This document shows, piece by piece, positions 46,697-59,700 of a stretch of DNA of 64,000 nt (position 1 is the stretch's first letter; every line of letters starts with the position of its first letter). Origin of the DNA: Phascolomyces articulosus. Taxonomy: Eukaryota; Mucoromycota; Mucoromycetes; Mucorales; Lichtheimiaceae. The translations under genes and the position numbers were made by a program. Below the pieces are notes generated by a model. The model saw nothing but the letters and a program-made list of their open reading frames with translations, was not told the DNA's origin and searched no databases. The stretch spans positions 372,001 to 436,000 of the forward strand of contig JAIXMP010000025.1 of NCBI GenBank assembly GCA_025677815.1. The letters are read 5' to 3'.

Positions 46697-48459
46697 ATGA
46701 CTATTGTCGAATCTGCCGATATTACAAAGTAATGTTTATTACTTGTTAATATCTTATTCATGATGATCTAACTTGCATGTCATACAATACATAGTAATCC
46801 AACGTCAAAGTTCGTCATCATGGATCCTCTTGTCCATGATCAGAAAGTTTCCATTCATCACTGGTAAAGAAATATACTTCTTTCTGCATCTTTATCCCGA
46901 AATATTTAAATCCACTTATAAAATAACAACATAATATAGGCAATTACGGGATTTGATTATGCAACCAAATGATCCTCAGTTCAAACATGAATTAGTTGTA
47001 CCAGTCGATCAAGACGTTTATAGAGTAAGTGAACCCAACAGTTTGTTTGTTGTTATTTCCGTTAAAGATTATTTATGCAATAATTCCTTATTATTGATAT
47101 AATAGTATGATTATCAAACACATCATCAGCGATACCTTTTGAAAGGGTTAGGATATCATCCTACTTGTATGGCCACAGGGTAAAAAGGAATATAGTTTCA
47201 TGAAAACATAGGATCAAAAAAAGTGTTTTTTAACTATTTTATATCCTTGGGGTGCGGGAATATTTAATCTAGTTGCGGTTATTGGGCCGCTGGCGGTCAG
47301 CGTGGGGATTTGACAGTGAAAGACCTCAATTCCGATTATGAAGTGTAATTGTCACTTTTGTTCAATGAGAGATACCATAGTAAGATATAGTGCTACTTAC
47401 TAATATATATATATATATATATATTGTAGGAGCATTACCACATCGCCCAACAGTACAATTAACAACGGACTTTGCTTCTCCAACGTAAATAACGAGACAC
47501 GACTAATTGTATCGAATAATGATGCAACGATTCGAATATTTTCAATTCCGAATTTACAATTACTTCAAACTATTCCATTTAGTGTTGCCGTCAATCATAG
47601 TATGTATATAAAAAAAAGATATAATATATGGATGCGTGTAAGAGATTGAGAGGGGAAAAATGACTAACGCATATTTTTATAAGCATCTGTGAGCCCAGAC
47701 GGGAAGAAAATGATAGTCGTTGGTGATGACAAAAAGGTCCACTTATTTGCAGTGACACCAGGTGGTCGCTATGATATGGTGGCAACAATGGCCGCCGCAA
47801 AGGATGCAAATTTTTCGGTATCATGGACAGGCAATTCGGACAAATTTGCTGTAGCAAGTCAAGATGGATCAGTGCACGTCTGGGATATTAGACATCGAGA
47901 CCCTCTTTATTGTTTCACTGGAGTTGGCAATGTAATTCACTTGTTTTTGATTTTCTATGCCTTTCACAAATTTTTGCTTATAAATTTAAATTATAATAAT
48001 CTAGTCATCTATTACCAAAGGTGCAGTGAGGTGTGTAAAGTTTACCCAGTCGAGGGCTGTTGATTTACTTGCTTATACTGAGGTAAGATATACTAAAACA
48101 ATGTATTCGATTAGAAAATGAAGTCTAAACTGTATATTTTTTATTCTAGCATGTTTCGCATGTTCATATAATAGATGCTAGATCGTTTGATACACAACAA
48201 ACAATACGCGTCGGCCCTGCAGGTCAAGATACACCGATAACTGGTCTTGAGTTTTCACAGGATAGTCAAAAGATGTTTGTAGGTTAGTTAATAGTTTCGT
48301 TTTTGTGTAATGCATTATCCTCCCTATCTCATAATAACTGAAGTATTCTGACCATTTTACATAATATGATACATATTTATAGGCGTGGATAACGCAATTC
48401 TTGAATATGGAATTGATACTGCAAGTAGAAGAAGATTTCCACAAGGAGCATTACTTTAA
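46697..48459 (+). CDS. WD40-repeat protein with DUF2415-like C-terminus
   Basis: Ten exons (46697-46728, 46795-46863, 46940-47024, 47106-47179, 47273-47344, 47430-47599, 47684-47931, 48005-48082, 48150-48282, 48383-48459) close in frame to 345 residues. The chain shows WD40-like blades: GCGYWAAGGQRGDLTV, LIVSNNDATIRIFSIPN, TSVSPDGKKMIVVGDDKKVHLF and KFAVASQDGSVHVWDIRH. The end, LEFSQDSQKMFVG then GVDNAILEYGIDTASRRRF, matches the DUF2415 type (PF10313) found at the C-terminus of fungal WD40 proteins of unknown role. It is a likely scaffold with no enzymatic motif. Exon 1 is only 32 bases and holds the ATG. Confidence 0.88.
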
Positions 48460-48655
48460 TAACACTTTATATAATATTGATACAATTTAATTTATTATTT
48501 ACCAATCTTAATGTATTTATATATATATGTAAATCTATACACAGTCGTCCAAATAAAGGGATGTAATTATTTATACACTTTATATTATTTATTTTTATTT
48601 ATTTTTACTTGTGATTGCAAGTGGCATAAAGATAATCAATATTTACTATTTCTTT

Positions 48656-50264
48656 TCATATGATTCTAATGCTATTGACATGCTTCATTCGATCACGCTC
48701 CCACTCTGTTAATAAAAAACGGCTCAAAGAAATGGATGGCCAATGAATACGCCTAGAAGATGAGGAGTTTTGAGAAACTTCACCAAGAACGAGTAATTGA
48801 TATTGGGTATTTTGTTCAATTGTTTTTGTATCAACCCAATAAGTTTGTAATGATGATATGGCACCAGGTTGTGATGCACTATTATTATTATTATTATTAT
48901 TATTGAGATTGGCATTTCCCACATCCTCCTTAAGCTTGTTGCATAGTGCTCGTTTTCCAGGATCAAAAACAATCAAGTTACGTTTACCATCGGCGAGTAA
49001 TTCTATTCCGACGATTGTTCGACTATGACCTGCATGTTGTAAATACATAGGTGCACTAACAGTTTCATGTATCCTTTTTCCAGTTTGTGCAGAGGCTCTC
49101 ATCATTCGATCAAAAGCGGACTCTTGTTTTTTTTTTGTTTTTGTTTCAGACGATGATGATGCTAATCTTGGATTCACCACCGCCTCTTCAAAATAAGATT
49201 GTACACAATCGAACAAACATTCTGCTAGTCTATTGTTGTTGGGCGATGTATTCTTGCGAGAATCAAACTCAAATATGGTACATTTGACACCTAGATAAGC
49301 AAGCAACGTGTAAACCTCTGTAGTACCAATCCATTTTCGCGTTTTGTACACCCGATGTTTTAATTGTAATGCTCCCACTTGATCAAATCCTAGATTTCGG
49401 GTCAGTTTACCTTTCTTGTATTTAAGGTTTTTTTCCTCTTTCTCCACCCTCTAAATATTTCCTCCGCTCCACCTTTTATTTTTTCGATAAAAGATGATGT
49501 GATACAAACGAGACAAACCTTCTTGCCAAGCCCGCTCTAACAATAATTGTAAACCAGATATTGATAGTACGTGCTTGATAATCGAATCATTCATCTCTTT
49601 TGTTTTCTCTAAGAATGACATGAGTATTTGACAATTACGATATCCACAACTCCATCCTTTGTCCCAGAAATCACTCATGATCAAATCTGTATTAGCACTT
49701 GCGAGGTAAACCATGGTTCGTTGCTGTTTGGGTTGAAAAACAAGCTTGCGAAGCTCACAAGCCAATTGTGTCAATAATCCTGTTGTTCGATCACTATTTG
49801 GCATTGGCAATTCCCACAGGATTTCGTCTGTATTAAGGTATGTACGCGTATAGTTATTGATATCATGGGTTTTGCTACTTTTGGTCCGTGTTGATTCTTG
49901 CATATCGCTGGCGTCCTTCAAGTCTTTGCGTTTTCTCTACAATGATAAATATGTATGCAAGAGAAGGGTTTACTGTTAATGATAATGTTTATTCAGTCAA
50001 ACCCCCCCGTAATAAAACCTTCCATGATGTATCATTATATTGAGCAGTGGTTTGTTTTTGAACCTAAAATCGCGAAAGGAGATCTTCATTTTCCAATTGC
50101 TCAGCTAAATGCTGATCCATGTGCGTTTGAAATAATGAATGTGGAACTAAAAGTTTAATTATTCAAGTCAAAAATTAAGCAAAGGTGCGAATGTAATTTG
50201 ATTTATTAATACCCATTTGTTGGCAGTGTTCAAGTTGACATTCGACAAATGTGGATTGATCCAT
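48656..50264 (-). CDS. C78 family (UFSP/ZUFSP/Mug105-like) cysteine peptidase, with an in-frame TAG
   Basis: C78 peptidases cleave ubiquitin or ubiquitin-like modifiers; ZUFSP/Mug105 enzymes prefer K63-linked ubiquitin chains. Proposed exons on the minus strand are 50213-50264, 50019-50146, 49519-49936 and 48656-49389; all joins keep frame (444 codons). Exons 1-2 encode a zinc-finger-like unit (ECQLEHC, then LFQTHMDQHL: Cys-x4-Cys, His-x4-His). The peptidase domain has DFWDKGWSCGYRN (catalytic Cys codon 49646-49648), YLQHAGHSRTIVGIE (His) and LIVFDPG (Asp). Exon 2 reads through TAG at 50064-50066 (codon 45) before continuing in frame. So either this allele is truncated, translation starts downstream, or a splice event that I cannot see removes the stop. 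An Asn run comes from an (ATT)8 repeat at 48881-48904. Confidence 0.8.
48881..48904 (+). repeat. (ATT)8 repeat coding for an Asn run
   Basis: Eight perfect ATT units; on the coding (minus) strand they are AAT codons in a loop of the C78 peptidase. Confidence 0.9.
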
Positions 50265-50640
50265 TCGCAATCAAATTCATAAAACAATACTGTATGGAGA
50301 AGAGAGAAAAAGGAACCCGAAAAACCGGAATCTATTGTTAGTTTAGCATGTTAGTTAAGTCATCAGCCCCAACCCTTCAGAAGCTGTCTGAGCGTGCATG
50401 ATTAAATGCATCAATTTAACCAAAGCAAAGGCTAAGGGAAGTTACGTTTAAGTTGTTGTTTTTTTATAAACGCCAGAAAACCTTAAATAAGTAATGGTTT
50501 CTTCTAAATAAATAAATATATACATTGACTGCTGTTATTGTTGTTGTCATCATACTTGTGTATCTGTATGTACATAAAGTAGTTGATATTTAATTTCCTT
50601 TGGTTCTTTCTATTTTATAACAATGATAATAAACTAATGA
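50265..50640. other. Spacer between C78 peptidase and CYSTM genes
   Basis: It holds the promoter of the peptidase and the 3' end of the CYSTM gene. No gene is seen. Confidence 0.5.
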
Positions 50641-51236
50641 TCACATCATACACATTTCCGCACAATCTTGGGCTGCACAACAACAACAAAGTCCTGCCAA
50701 GCTGCATAAAAATAAATATTGATTATAGCGTTGTTATATATAAAATTTGGACGTTAGTGATTGATTTAATTGTTGAGATGGACATATATATTGTAGAATA
50801 GATGAAAAAAAATAGTTTACCAAGCTAGACAAGTGTTGCACCCTCCTGGTCCACTTTGTTGTGGTCTACCATAACCTGCGTTATTATACATTGGTTGCTG
50901 TGGTGGATAATAACCTCCTCCTCCAGCTTATCCAGTTTTATATTATTAAAAGAAGTATTAAAATGAAAGTGAAAATGCATTGATTTTAAAACAAAGAACT
51001 TCATAAAAAAATGATTTTATGTTCTTTGTATTACCTTGCTGATAGCCACCACCACCACCATAATAATTGGCACTTTGTGGTGGATGTGTAAATCGACCAG
51101 CAAAATCATTTCCTTGTGGTGGATTATTATAATCTTGACTATAGCTTTGTTGGTTGTAACCTTGGTTATTATTAAATCCTTGATTATAACCATTATAATT
51201 ACCGTTATTTTTATAATAATCTTTGGTTGATCTCAT
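50641..51236 (-). CDS. CYSTM-type cysteine-rich membrane-module protein
   Basis: Three exons on the minus strand (51035-51236, 50821-50926, 50641-50701) close in frame to 122 residues. The body is Gly/Asn/Tyr/Gln/Pro-rich (repeats like GYNQGFNNNQGYNQ, then GGGGGYQQ and GGGYYPPQQPMYNN). It ends in a Cys-rich hydrophobic tail, CNTCLACLAGLCCCCAAQDC, then EMCMM. This is the layout of CYSTM proteins, which are tail-anchored through a Cys-rich helix that may be palmitoylated. The family is linked to stress tolerance in eukaryotes, and yeast members sit at the plasma membrane. The last exon is needed to complete the motif, which supports the splice model. It is transcribed away from the velvet gene. 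Confidence 0.82.
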
Positions 51237-51848
51237 TTTTTATAACAAGGAAAATAAAGAAATGACAAGAAAGGCTAAAAACATTAAAGCAAGGGCATTT
51301 GATTAATTTTAATAAAATTTTTCAAGACAAAGTTGATTGTTTCGGTTATGAATGAATATGTCTTTAAAAACCCCTCAATTCAATATTTTTGGTGAAACGA
51401 ATCATCACCTTTATCGGGAAAATGGAGATTGGGACCCCTCTCTCTTACTTTCCAACCAGAGGGTGGCTGTCAACGAAAAAAGGTTCCGCACGCAAAAGGT
51501 ATGGGTTGAGTTGATGCGTCCTAAATAGAAAGAGCGAGAGTGGGTGAGTGAGAGTCAGCGAAGAGAGAATGTGAGTGTGAGTGTGTGTGTGTGTGTGAGA
51601 GAGAGAGAGAAAGAGAGAGAGACTCAGAGGAAAAAGAATAGAGAGATTATTTATTAGTAGGACAATCGCCCCCACCTTTTATTGGTTTCTTTTCTCTCTT
51701 TTTTTTTTTTCTTTCCTTCTCTCTCTTCCTTTTCCTTTTGTTGTTTGCTGTTCGTTGTTGTTGTTGTTGTTTTCTTCTTAAAAAAATCCTTCTATCTTCC
51801 TTTCTCTTTTTCCTTTACCTTTTTCTTTATGTTTAGTTCTTCATTATC
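51237..51848. promoter_or_regulatory. Divergent promoter of CYSTM and velvet genes
   Basis: 612 bases between two start codons. It contains a GT/GA microsatellite (51571-51622) and long pyrimidine tracts (51680-51830) just upstream of the velvet ATG, typical of fungal core promoters. Confidence 0.55.
51571..51622 (+). repeat. Compound (GT)n-(GA)n microsatellite
   Basis: A run of GT units passing into GA units within the CYSTM/velvet intergenic region. It forms a long purine/pyrimidine-alternating and then purine-only tract. Confidence 0.85.
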
Positions 51849-53769
51849 ATGACTCAAACACCTCCTGAAGGCTCTCCTCCACGTACATCTGCTCCCCTTT
51901 CAGAATATTCTTCAGTTACACTTGATGATTATTCCTCCCAGCGCCACCTACGTCCCGAGGATGAAAACATACTTGATGCTATCAGTGACGACGATCCTGA
52001 GTACAATACCTCACTACCACCATTACAACTACGACAAACTCCACGAGCAACAACGACAGCAACGACATACCATCCTCACTTGATTAATACTCAAGAATAT
52101 ACCACTGCACCAACACCAACAGCATATACTTTTAAACCCCCTTTTACATTTAACGCACCTAGTACAGCTGAAACTAATGTTACTATTACCACTTTCACTT
52201 CTACTGCTAGTCAACAAATGATGCGTGAAAATATGATTACTGCACCTTTATCTTACAACGCGTTTACATTAGAGGAGTCTCCTTCTTCTTCTTCAACATC
52301 CGTTCCAATGCCAATACCCATGGAGACAGGAGGATCACCAACAACAACAGTTTCTACTGAAGAGAGTCGAGCATTTCTTCAAGGTTATAGGTCAAATAGT
52401 ATGAGAGTAAAACGTAGCGACCGAGTACGCGCAATAATGGGTATTGTGCCCCATAGCATGCCATCCTTACTTCCAGATGAAGCTATTACTGACGTTACAA
52501 AAAAGTATGAATCATTGAAAAAATGCACACACGCACATACACACGTGTGCGGTCGTTTGGTACCTTTAACACCTTTGTCATAGCTTATTAAGAACATACA
52601 TCATATTGTATACAGGAAGTTCAAATTAACTGTCGTCGAGCAACCACGTAGCTGTCGCGCCACCGGGTTCAGTAATAGTAGTGATAGACGACCAATCGAT
52701 CCAACGCCCATTGTACATCTCTTGGTAACCGATCAAAACCAGCAAATAGATCAAGAGTAAGCTGGAGCTTCAGTCTTCTATATAACAGGTTTTTAAATTA
52801 CTGTATCCAGTCGGTTGTACTATAGAATACACAATATATACATGAAAGTAAATATCGAATTACAAAAAACTACTTTCATAGGTCACTTCAGAGTCCATTT
52901 TATGTCCTTTTGGTTTCTCTTTATTCTGTTGATAAAACGACACCACTGGATGTTATCACCCATATTCCTCGTTCACGAAGTAGGAGCACAAGTTCCATGG
53001 TTGAAGCATTCACAAGCAGCAATAGATCCAGGTCACCCTCTCCATCCTCATCCGTTGATACAGAGGTGACGATGGGTTTCTCAGATGTGGTAATGCCAAT
53101 GGATCAATCGGTAATGACTTCTCCAACACCAGCTGCAGCCGCTGCAGATTCATCAGAACAACAATCGCTGCCATCTCCATCATTACCATCGTCATCATCT
53201 ATAACAACAAACGAAGTGACTACAGCTATGAATGAACAGACCGTCAGAGTTCTCGTTGGTCCTCTTGTAAGCTCTCCTTCGACATTTAAGGGATTGGATA
53301 ACAAACTAGGTATCTATTTTGCATTCCCTGGTCTTTCCGTTCGTGTTTCCGGCACATATCGACTTCATTTCAAGCTAGTATTACTTGGAAGGTGAGCGCT
53401 AAGAATACGTATATATTTTGTATTCGTTGAGCATAAAAGAAAAGAATAAAAGCTTGTATTTATTCTGTGACGTTCTTAATTGCTAACCTTGTTTTCTTAA
53501 TAAATAGTAGTGATAAAGTTCTTGCTGAAGAATATTCGGAACCTTTTACAGTATATAAAGCAAAAACATTCCCCGGAATGGAAGGTAATTGAACAAATGA
53601 TGCAAATTTAACTTGGTCGAAGCTTCAATCTTTAAAATAACCAAAAAAAACATCCTCCCCCTTGCATATTTTTATAGAAACAAGTCCATTAGCTCTTCAT
53701 TTGTATAATCAAGGTTTAAAGTTACCGTTACGGACAAAACCGCGACAGAAGAGAAAAAAGTCTACTTGA
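51849..53769 (+). CDS. Velvet-domain regulator (VelB-like)
   Basis: Velvet proteins are fungal transcriptional regulators with an NF-kappaB-like fold; they link light and development to secondary metabolism. Five exons (51849-52505, 52620-52756, 52882-53391, 53508-53584, 53678-53769) close in frame to 490 residues. The first 219 residues are a disordered Ser/Thr/Pro-rich extension. The velvet domain starts with FKLTVVEQPRSCRATGF and SDRRPIDPTPIVHLLV, and continues with SPFYVLLVSLYS. It is split by about 130 Ser/Pro/Ala-rich residues, then resumes with LGIYFAFPGLSVRVSGTYRLHF, and ends with FPGMEETSPLALHLYNQGLKLPLR and a basic tail (RQKRKK, a likely nuclear signal). The internal insertion and FPGMEE...QGLKLPLR end are like VelB. 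The acceptor of exon 2 was chosen to keep frame. Confidence 0.88.
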
Positions 53770-56700
53770 ATAAAGAATATAGCATGATGTATTTACAATA
53801 TATATATATATATACAGCGGGATAATAAGTTACTTTTTTTTTGTTTTCCAAAGAACTGGTATATATTACTTTTCTTAGTAATGTAGTAAAGAGACATATG
53901 TATTATAAATAACATAGTGTGTTATCTAAACGCCCCTTAATATTATCGAGCAACTGATAAAAAAAACCAGTTTTAATTTTTTATTTTTTTTGGGTTTGAT
54001 TTTGGTTTTGGTTTTGGTTTTTCACCGTTAGTTCTTGCTTTGGACATTTAAATACCCGCATAAATGAGCTTACCGAGAAGGTTCAGAAGTAGTAGCTACT
54101 CCAATGCGGTGTTGATAATGATTTATTATAAGTCAATTTGTCTTGCTTTCGATAGTAATAAATCAATGATATATGTTAGAGTACAAATGGAAAATAGTCT
54201 AAACACTAGGTTATGATATTGATTTTTCAGGATGTGTGAAACTTGTTAGTTGGGTTTCACTACATATAAAGTGCATGCCAATTTATTACGCCCAAAACTA
54301 GTCTACCAGCATCATGAATGACTGTATTGCCTAATTTTATCCTCAGAACATTGGATGGCATCAATATAAAAGATGTATAGTAGGCCAGCGCTTATAAATT
54401 GGATGAAACATTGTTTACATTATATAGCGCCACATTGTACAGTGATGAGTTGTTTATACATTAACCGCATGCCAGTTAGTTTTTCTTTCTCGGGTAATAG
54501 ATGACCAAAAATAATGTCATTAATAACTGTACCCAATAATTTTGGGTTATTACAACTGTCGAATCATTTAGCTAATCAAATTAATCAAATTTAATTGTGA
54601 TAGGACAATATGAGTAATACCAAGAACACCTACAACTACGGATAGGTGCGGCTTAGCTAAATATTTTTTTGCTATGAGGCGAGACATCGGCGCTAGTACC
54701 CGAATTTAAGGTACAAGAAACAACTCCTAAAAGGGAAAACTTAGGATAGAGCAAATGGATTGGGTGAGAAAAACAATAAACGCAATGTGTTTAAAAGAAT
54801 TATTTAGCAATAGATGGAGAAATACTGAAACATATTTCTTCCTCTAGCAACCATTATGATAAATAATGTTTTTTTTAGTGATAATATTTTTTTGGGATGG
54901 TCTTATAATGAATTCCCATTCCCTGGATGTCGCATATATGCATCTTATATGCATATAACGCTAGTATAGCTATTATCTATGACGTGGGAAACACAAATTC
55001 GCTGACACCAATTCACTTATCATCTAATAAATGGCGGGTTAAATATCACCGACAAAAAAAGAAAATAAGAAAAAAATATCTTGCTCCCGACAACAGATCA
55101 GCAAAAGTTCGCCGCTTCGGAATCTCCAAAGTTTTGTTATTGTAGTTTGTATGTTTTGGTTAAATGAATATTTTACCAGATGGTAAGCATAACTGCTCTT
55201 GCTTGCATCGCATTACTCAGTTCCCCGCACGTTTGTAACCAATGATTTGTATTATAAGAAAGATAAGGCCACTATTACAAACGAATGGAATGTTTTATTG
55301 AACACAAGGTTGACTGCTAACAAGGAAGATCTGCAAAGCTTACCATCAAATCTTTTGTCGGGAAATCAAGTGAGAAATAAACTATTACTTTTTATAATTT
55401 TTAATTTGTTAAGTGCCTTTTTCTATAAGGCGAATATTGGAACCTTATATTATAATAATGTTTATCTCTTATAAATAAATGGCTAATTGTAATATTGATG
55501 ACATGACTCTATATCAAACAAGTTACTACTTTATCTTGCAACCTTGTAAACACACAGCACAGTCTTGGCCATAGAATATAAGCGCGCCTATTTAATATGT
55601 TTATATCGAATCTAAAAGAAGTCTGTTCGTTTTTATGATCATATTAAAACTAAAAATCCATGTGTATGGTTCCAGGTTTGTGGTAGTTCCGCTTTCTCGG
55701 TAATTTTTTTTTGGGGGAGACTTATCTTTTTTTTTTTGCGAAAGTAAAGAAGATAGTTTTTATGACAAATGACTTGTCTCAGTACCCAGCAGCTTTGCCT
55801 AAACTTTAATAATAACTCAGTGTTTAAAGCATTTTAAGCCACCTGAATATTGATTTAAAGGTACTGATGATGGGCTCTTCATTTATGGATGGTAAAGGAT
55901 GTGCATTGATCCACAGTAAGGAGGACAGTGCACGGAAGAGCGTCCAGCTAGTGATGATCTAAGTCCTTCAGAGGCATCTGAGAATATATACTAAAACTGG
56001 TACATAAAAGGTGTGTAATAAAACATTATAACAGAATTCTATATTATATCTCATGAGGCTAAGTAAGAGGCTTTTTTATTAGCGTAGTTACCTCTGTTAT
56101 AAAAAAAATCCAGAGAATCGAGTATCATGATAAGGCTGCTTTGCGTGGCACAACTATCACTTTTTTTCTGTTTCAGATAATTTAACGAAGTTTTTGTTTC
56201 ATAACGTCATGGAAAACTCCAGAAGAAAAAAAATGTGAAAAAACAACACTTCGTTGCATAATAAAAGCTTTTCCCTGACTAAACTTTAATGCAATGGAAT
56301 GTACATTCTGCTGTCCTTAGAAGAGAAATACAAATAATGTGCTAGTATTAAAAAAATAAATAAAGCAATTTACCATATAATAGGAGAAATTAAAAGAAGG
56401 AAAACTGATGGACCAAAAAAAAAAAAAAAAAACTAGTCTTCGGTGAGACTTCAAAGTAATTAGTGTAGAAGCATTTTGTTTTCCGTAGTATATTTAGTTG
56501 ACCCCATCTTCCAGAGAAACTCATTATTGTACATAATGGCAATATAAAAATACCCGAAAAGAAACTATTTCATAAAAGTATACATAGCATCTGCTTGCAA
56601 TTCTTATTTTTTTTTTTTAGCAAATGACTGTGGTCAAAATAGTTAGACGTTCCAACTTGTCATCTTGGACCCGAAATTGGGGAAAGTTATTTTTATTTTC

Positions 56701-59700
56701 ACGTACACAAAAGGCTAATTGTTTTTTTTAAAATGTGACAGTAAACATAATTGGAAAGAAGAAGATAGGAATAAGAATCAAAGAATTTATGAAACATTTT
56801 TTTTATTCACAACAATAACATAGATGTTTACTGTTGGGGTGGAATCAATATAGTTCATCGCGTGAATGCGAATAAATATCTTACAGCTAAAATGAAAAAC
56901 ATTTCGGACAGCCATTTACATATATTTTCGCTCCAAGTTTATTTTATCCAATTTCCATTTATGCTTGCGATGCTGCGTCAAAAACTGATAATAGCACCCG
57001 AGTGTATTTCTTTGTTTCGAATTAAAATTACTCACCCTTTATTATACTTCTTTTGAAACAAGAGAGTTAGAATAGAAAAATATCAATTAATAACAATTAA
57101 TAACAATGGGGAGGAGGTATAATAGTGTCACTCTCTCTATTTTTTGATGCAACATACTCAAGAATATATAATCTGTATTGTTTTCTTAGTGTGAGAAATA
57201 CTTACGAAAAAGAAGTTGATTGTAGCGTCTATATTCTTAATAGAGCATTTTTAGAAAAAAAAATATAGAGGGAGAGACAGAAATAAAGCAAAATGAATTA
57301 CTTGATATACCAAAGCCTCAAAACCCGCCGAGCCGTAGTTCTGGTCGTTGTTCTACCAAGAGCCCTATTACAAGAATCGACAAACCAGTAACATTCATCT
57401 TTTTTTTACATGTAGAATCTCAGAAGGAAATGTCCTATTTGTTTTGTGATATTTTAACAATGACTAACCAAACTCAAGACCACAAACTTATCAGCATTAA
57501 AAATCATGGTTGATTTATAAAGTGACTAAAAGTATCCAAAATAATAACACAAAGAACTTTTTTGTTTGTCAAATTTGGGAGAAAAAGCTAGAACAAAAAG
57601 AAAATAAGTCATATAATATGTTGTACAAACACATGGCCAACAGTAGTACTAATAATGAAATACCTTGAGGCATTTTTATTTTATTTATATAATGCCACAT
57701 CAATAGTATTTACAGTGATTTTATTTATAGTTTCCTAAACATGAAGTATCCGATCATCAGTATATAAAATAGCGATATAGGAGTCTCATGTGAATCGAGA
57801 AGATGAATACTTATATGAAATGAAAAAGCTCGTGACGATAAGCAGCTGTTGTTATGCGTGATGTGCCGAAAAGCAGGAAAAAGATAAATAGTGGGTGAGA
57901 GTGTAAGCAACAAATAACTGAATTCAAGGAAATATTGCTTATATTCTCTAATTGCTTTTGTCATATCCTTACCTCGTAAATAATAATATTAAAAAACATA
58001 GGTTTTAACTACGTTTATACATCGACCAAAATTTCAGCAGTACGGATTTTTTTTATGAGGTTGTTGAATTTTCCTTCTTGAACTAATTCTTTAGTAATTA
58101 TCAACGTTGTTGTTTCTATTAAAAGATCATTCACTCAATTGTTATATATTTATTTTCATATGATCTATCTTCTATATAATATAATGGGGAGTTTTTGTAT
58201 AATAAACAACGATATAAACATGGCGTAAATGTTCCATATCTAATGCTCTAGTCTAAACAGTGAGTATACATGAACTAAACCAAAAATTTGTAAAAATATA
58301 TTTCGTCTAATATATAAAATATTAATAAAGAATATCCTAATAAAAAGTCTTTTATATATAATTCTTTGAGATGGGTCTTCCTGCTCGTTAATTTTAGAAA
58401 AGAGTCAAATTCGGCAGTTTAATAAAAAAAAATCCAATGGTTTGGAACAGATATGCATATCATATAAAGTGTGATAAAATAATTGATCGGCATTAATTAT
58501 ATAAAATGGTAACCCATTCCTTTAAAGCATTTTTGAAACAGGATGCTGAGCTTATATTATTGCTATCCGGTTTTATATTAATAATAATAAATATGCATGA
58601 CTAACATTTCATATTGTTCATTCCTAATACATTACAATACAAAACAGTTGTTCTTTCGAAACATCTAATTAAAGAATTATGAATTTGACCTTGCTAATAA
58701 TGTACATATTGCTTTTATATATTATGAATATTTTATAATATAAATTCGAACCGGATGTTATTCCGCAATTTGTTTAGTTGTGGTTTTTTAATTTGTCCTA
58801 TTAGTACATATACATGTATTTGCAAAGCACTACATGTGACAAATTATAATAGTTTGATGAAGAAGCAACCCAAAAAAAATCCAATAGGTCATTGACAAGG
58901 CAAATATTAAATAGTAGTCTGTGTTTTCTTGTGATTAAAAACAGCCATACTTTGGACAATAGAACCATTTATATAGAAATTTATAAAAATAAGATTCAGT
59001 TGCTGCAATTGTTTGATATTAATGAAAAGTCGGATGGCGATATATAGAATTCAAACTAGCAGACGTTGTTGCCCGGTTATTTATAATCTATAATCTAGAA
59101 TACACTATCTGTCTCTACATAAAAATTATAGAGCTAAAAAAAACTATGAAGTTTCCAGAGTTGCAAATTTTCAGTAAAGCATACAACCAACATCATCTTG
59201 CAGATTTTTTAACGGGTATAATTCTACGTAATTCCAAAACATAACTAAATTGTATATTATATAACTGCTAGTGATCAAGAAGCAGCAGTAACCTACCAGT
59301 TTTCGATAATAACCTTTTAAACTGTTTAACCTTTTTTCAATGTTGACCTAAAGTATATTCAGGTACAACTGCTGCATAATACAACATGATTTATATTTTT
59401 CTAATCAATGAAAATAGAAAGACTTGGACTGAAAGAAATGAAGGAGAAAAAGGACACATATTTATACAGATAAAGTTATATTTAATATAATAATTAAATC
59501 CTTCTTTTCTCCCTACACCTCCTATACTTTTATCTGAGTTCATGTTGTAACGTGTCCATCTCACAACAAGCATATACTTAATTCAAGAACTGTAACACAG
59601 GGTTTTTGTAATCCTATATGGTTACAAGAATATTAAGGTTTATTTATTATGTAAGTCAATGTGGCGCCATTGTGGCAAAAACAAAAAAGAAAGTCTACTG

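Noticed and set aside
46325..46700. Open frames on both strands upstream of the WD40 gene
   Set aside because: Both are low in family signal and overlap each other; the WD40 start at 46697 is better supported by splice phase.
53998..54022. GGTTTT hexamer run as a possible internal telomere-like repeat
   Set aside because: Only about three to four units, and it does not match the usual fungal telomere unit; treated as a simple repeat.
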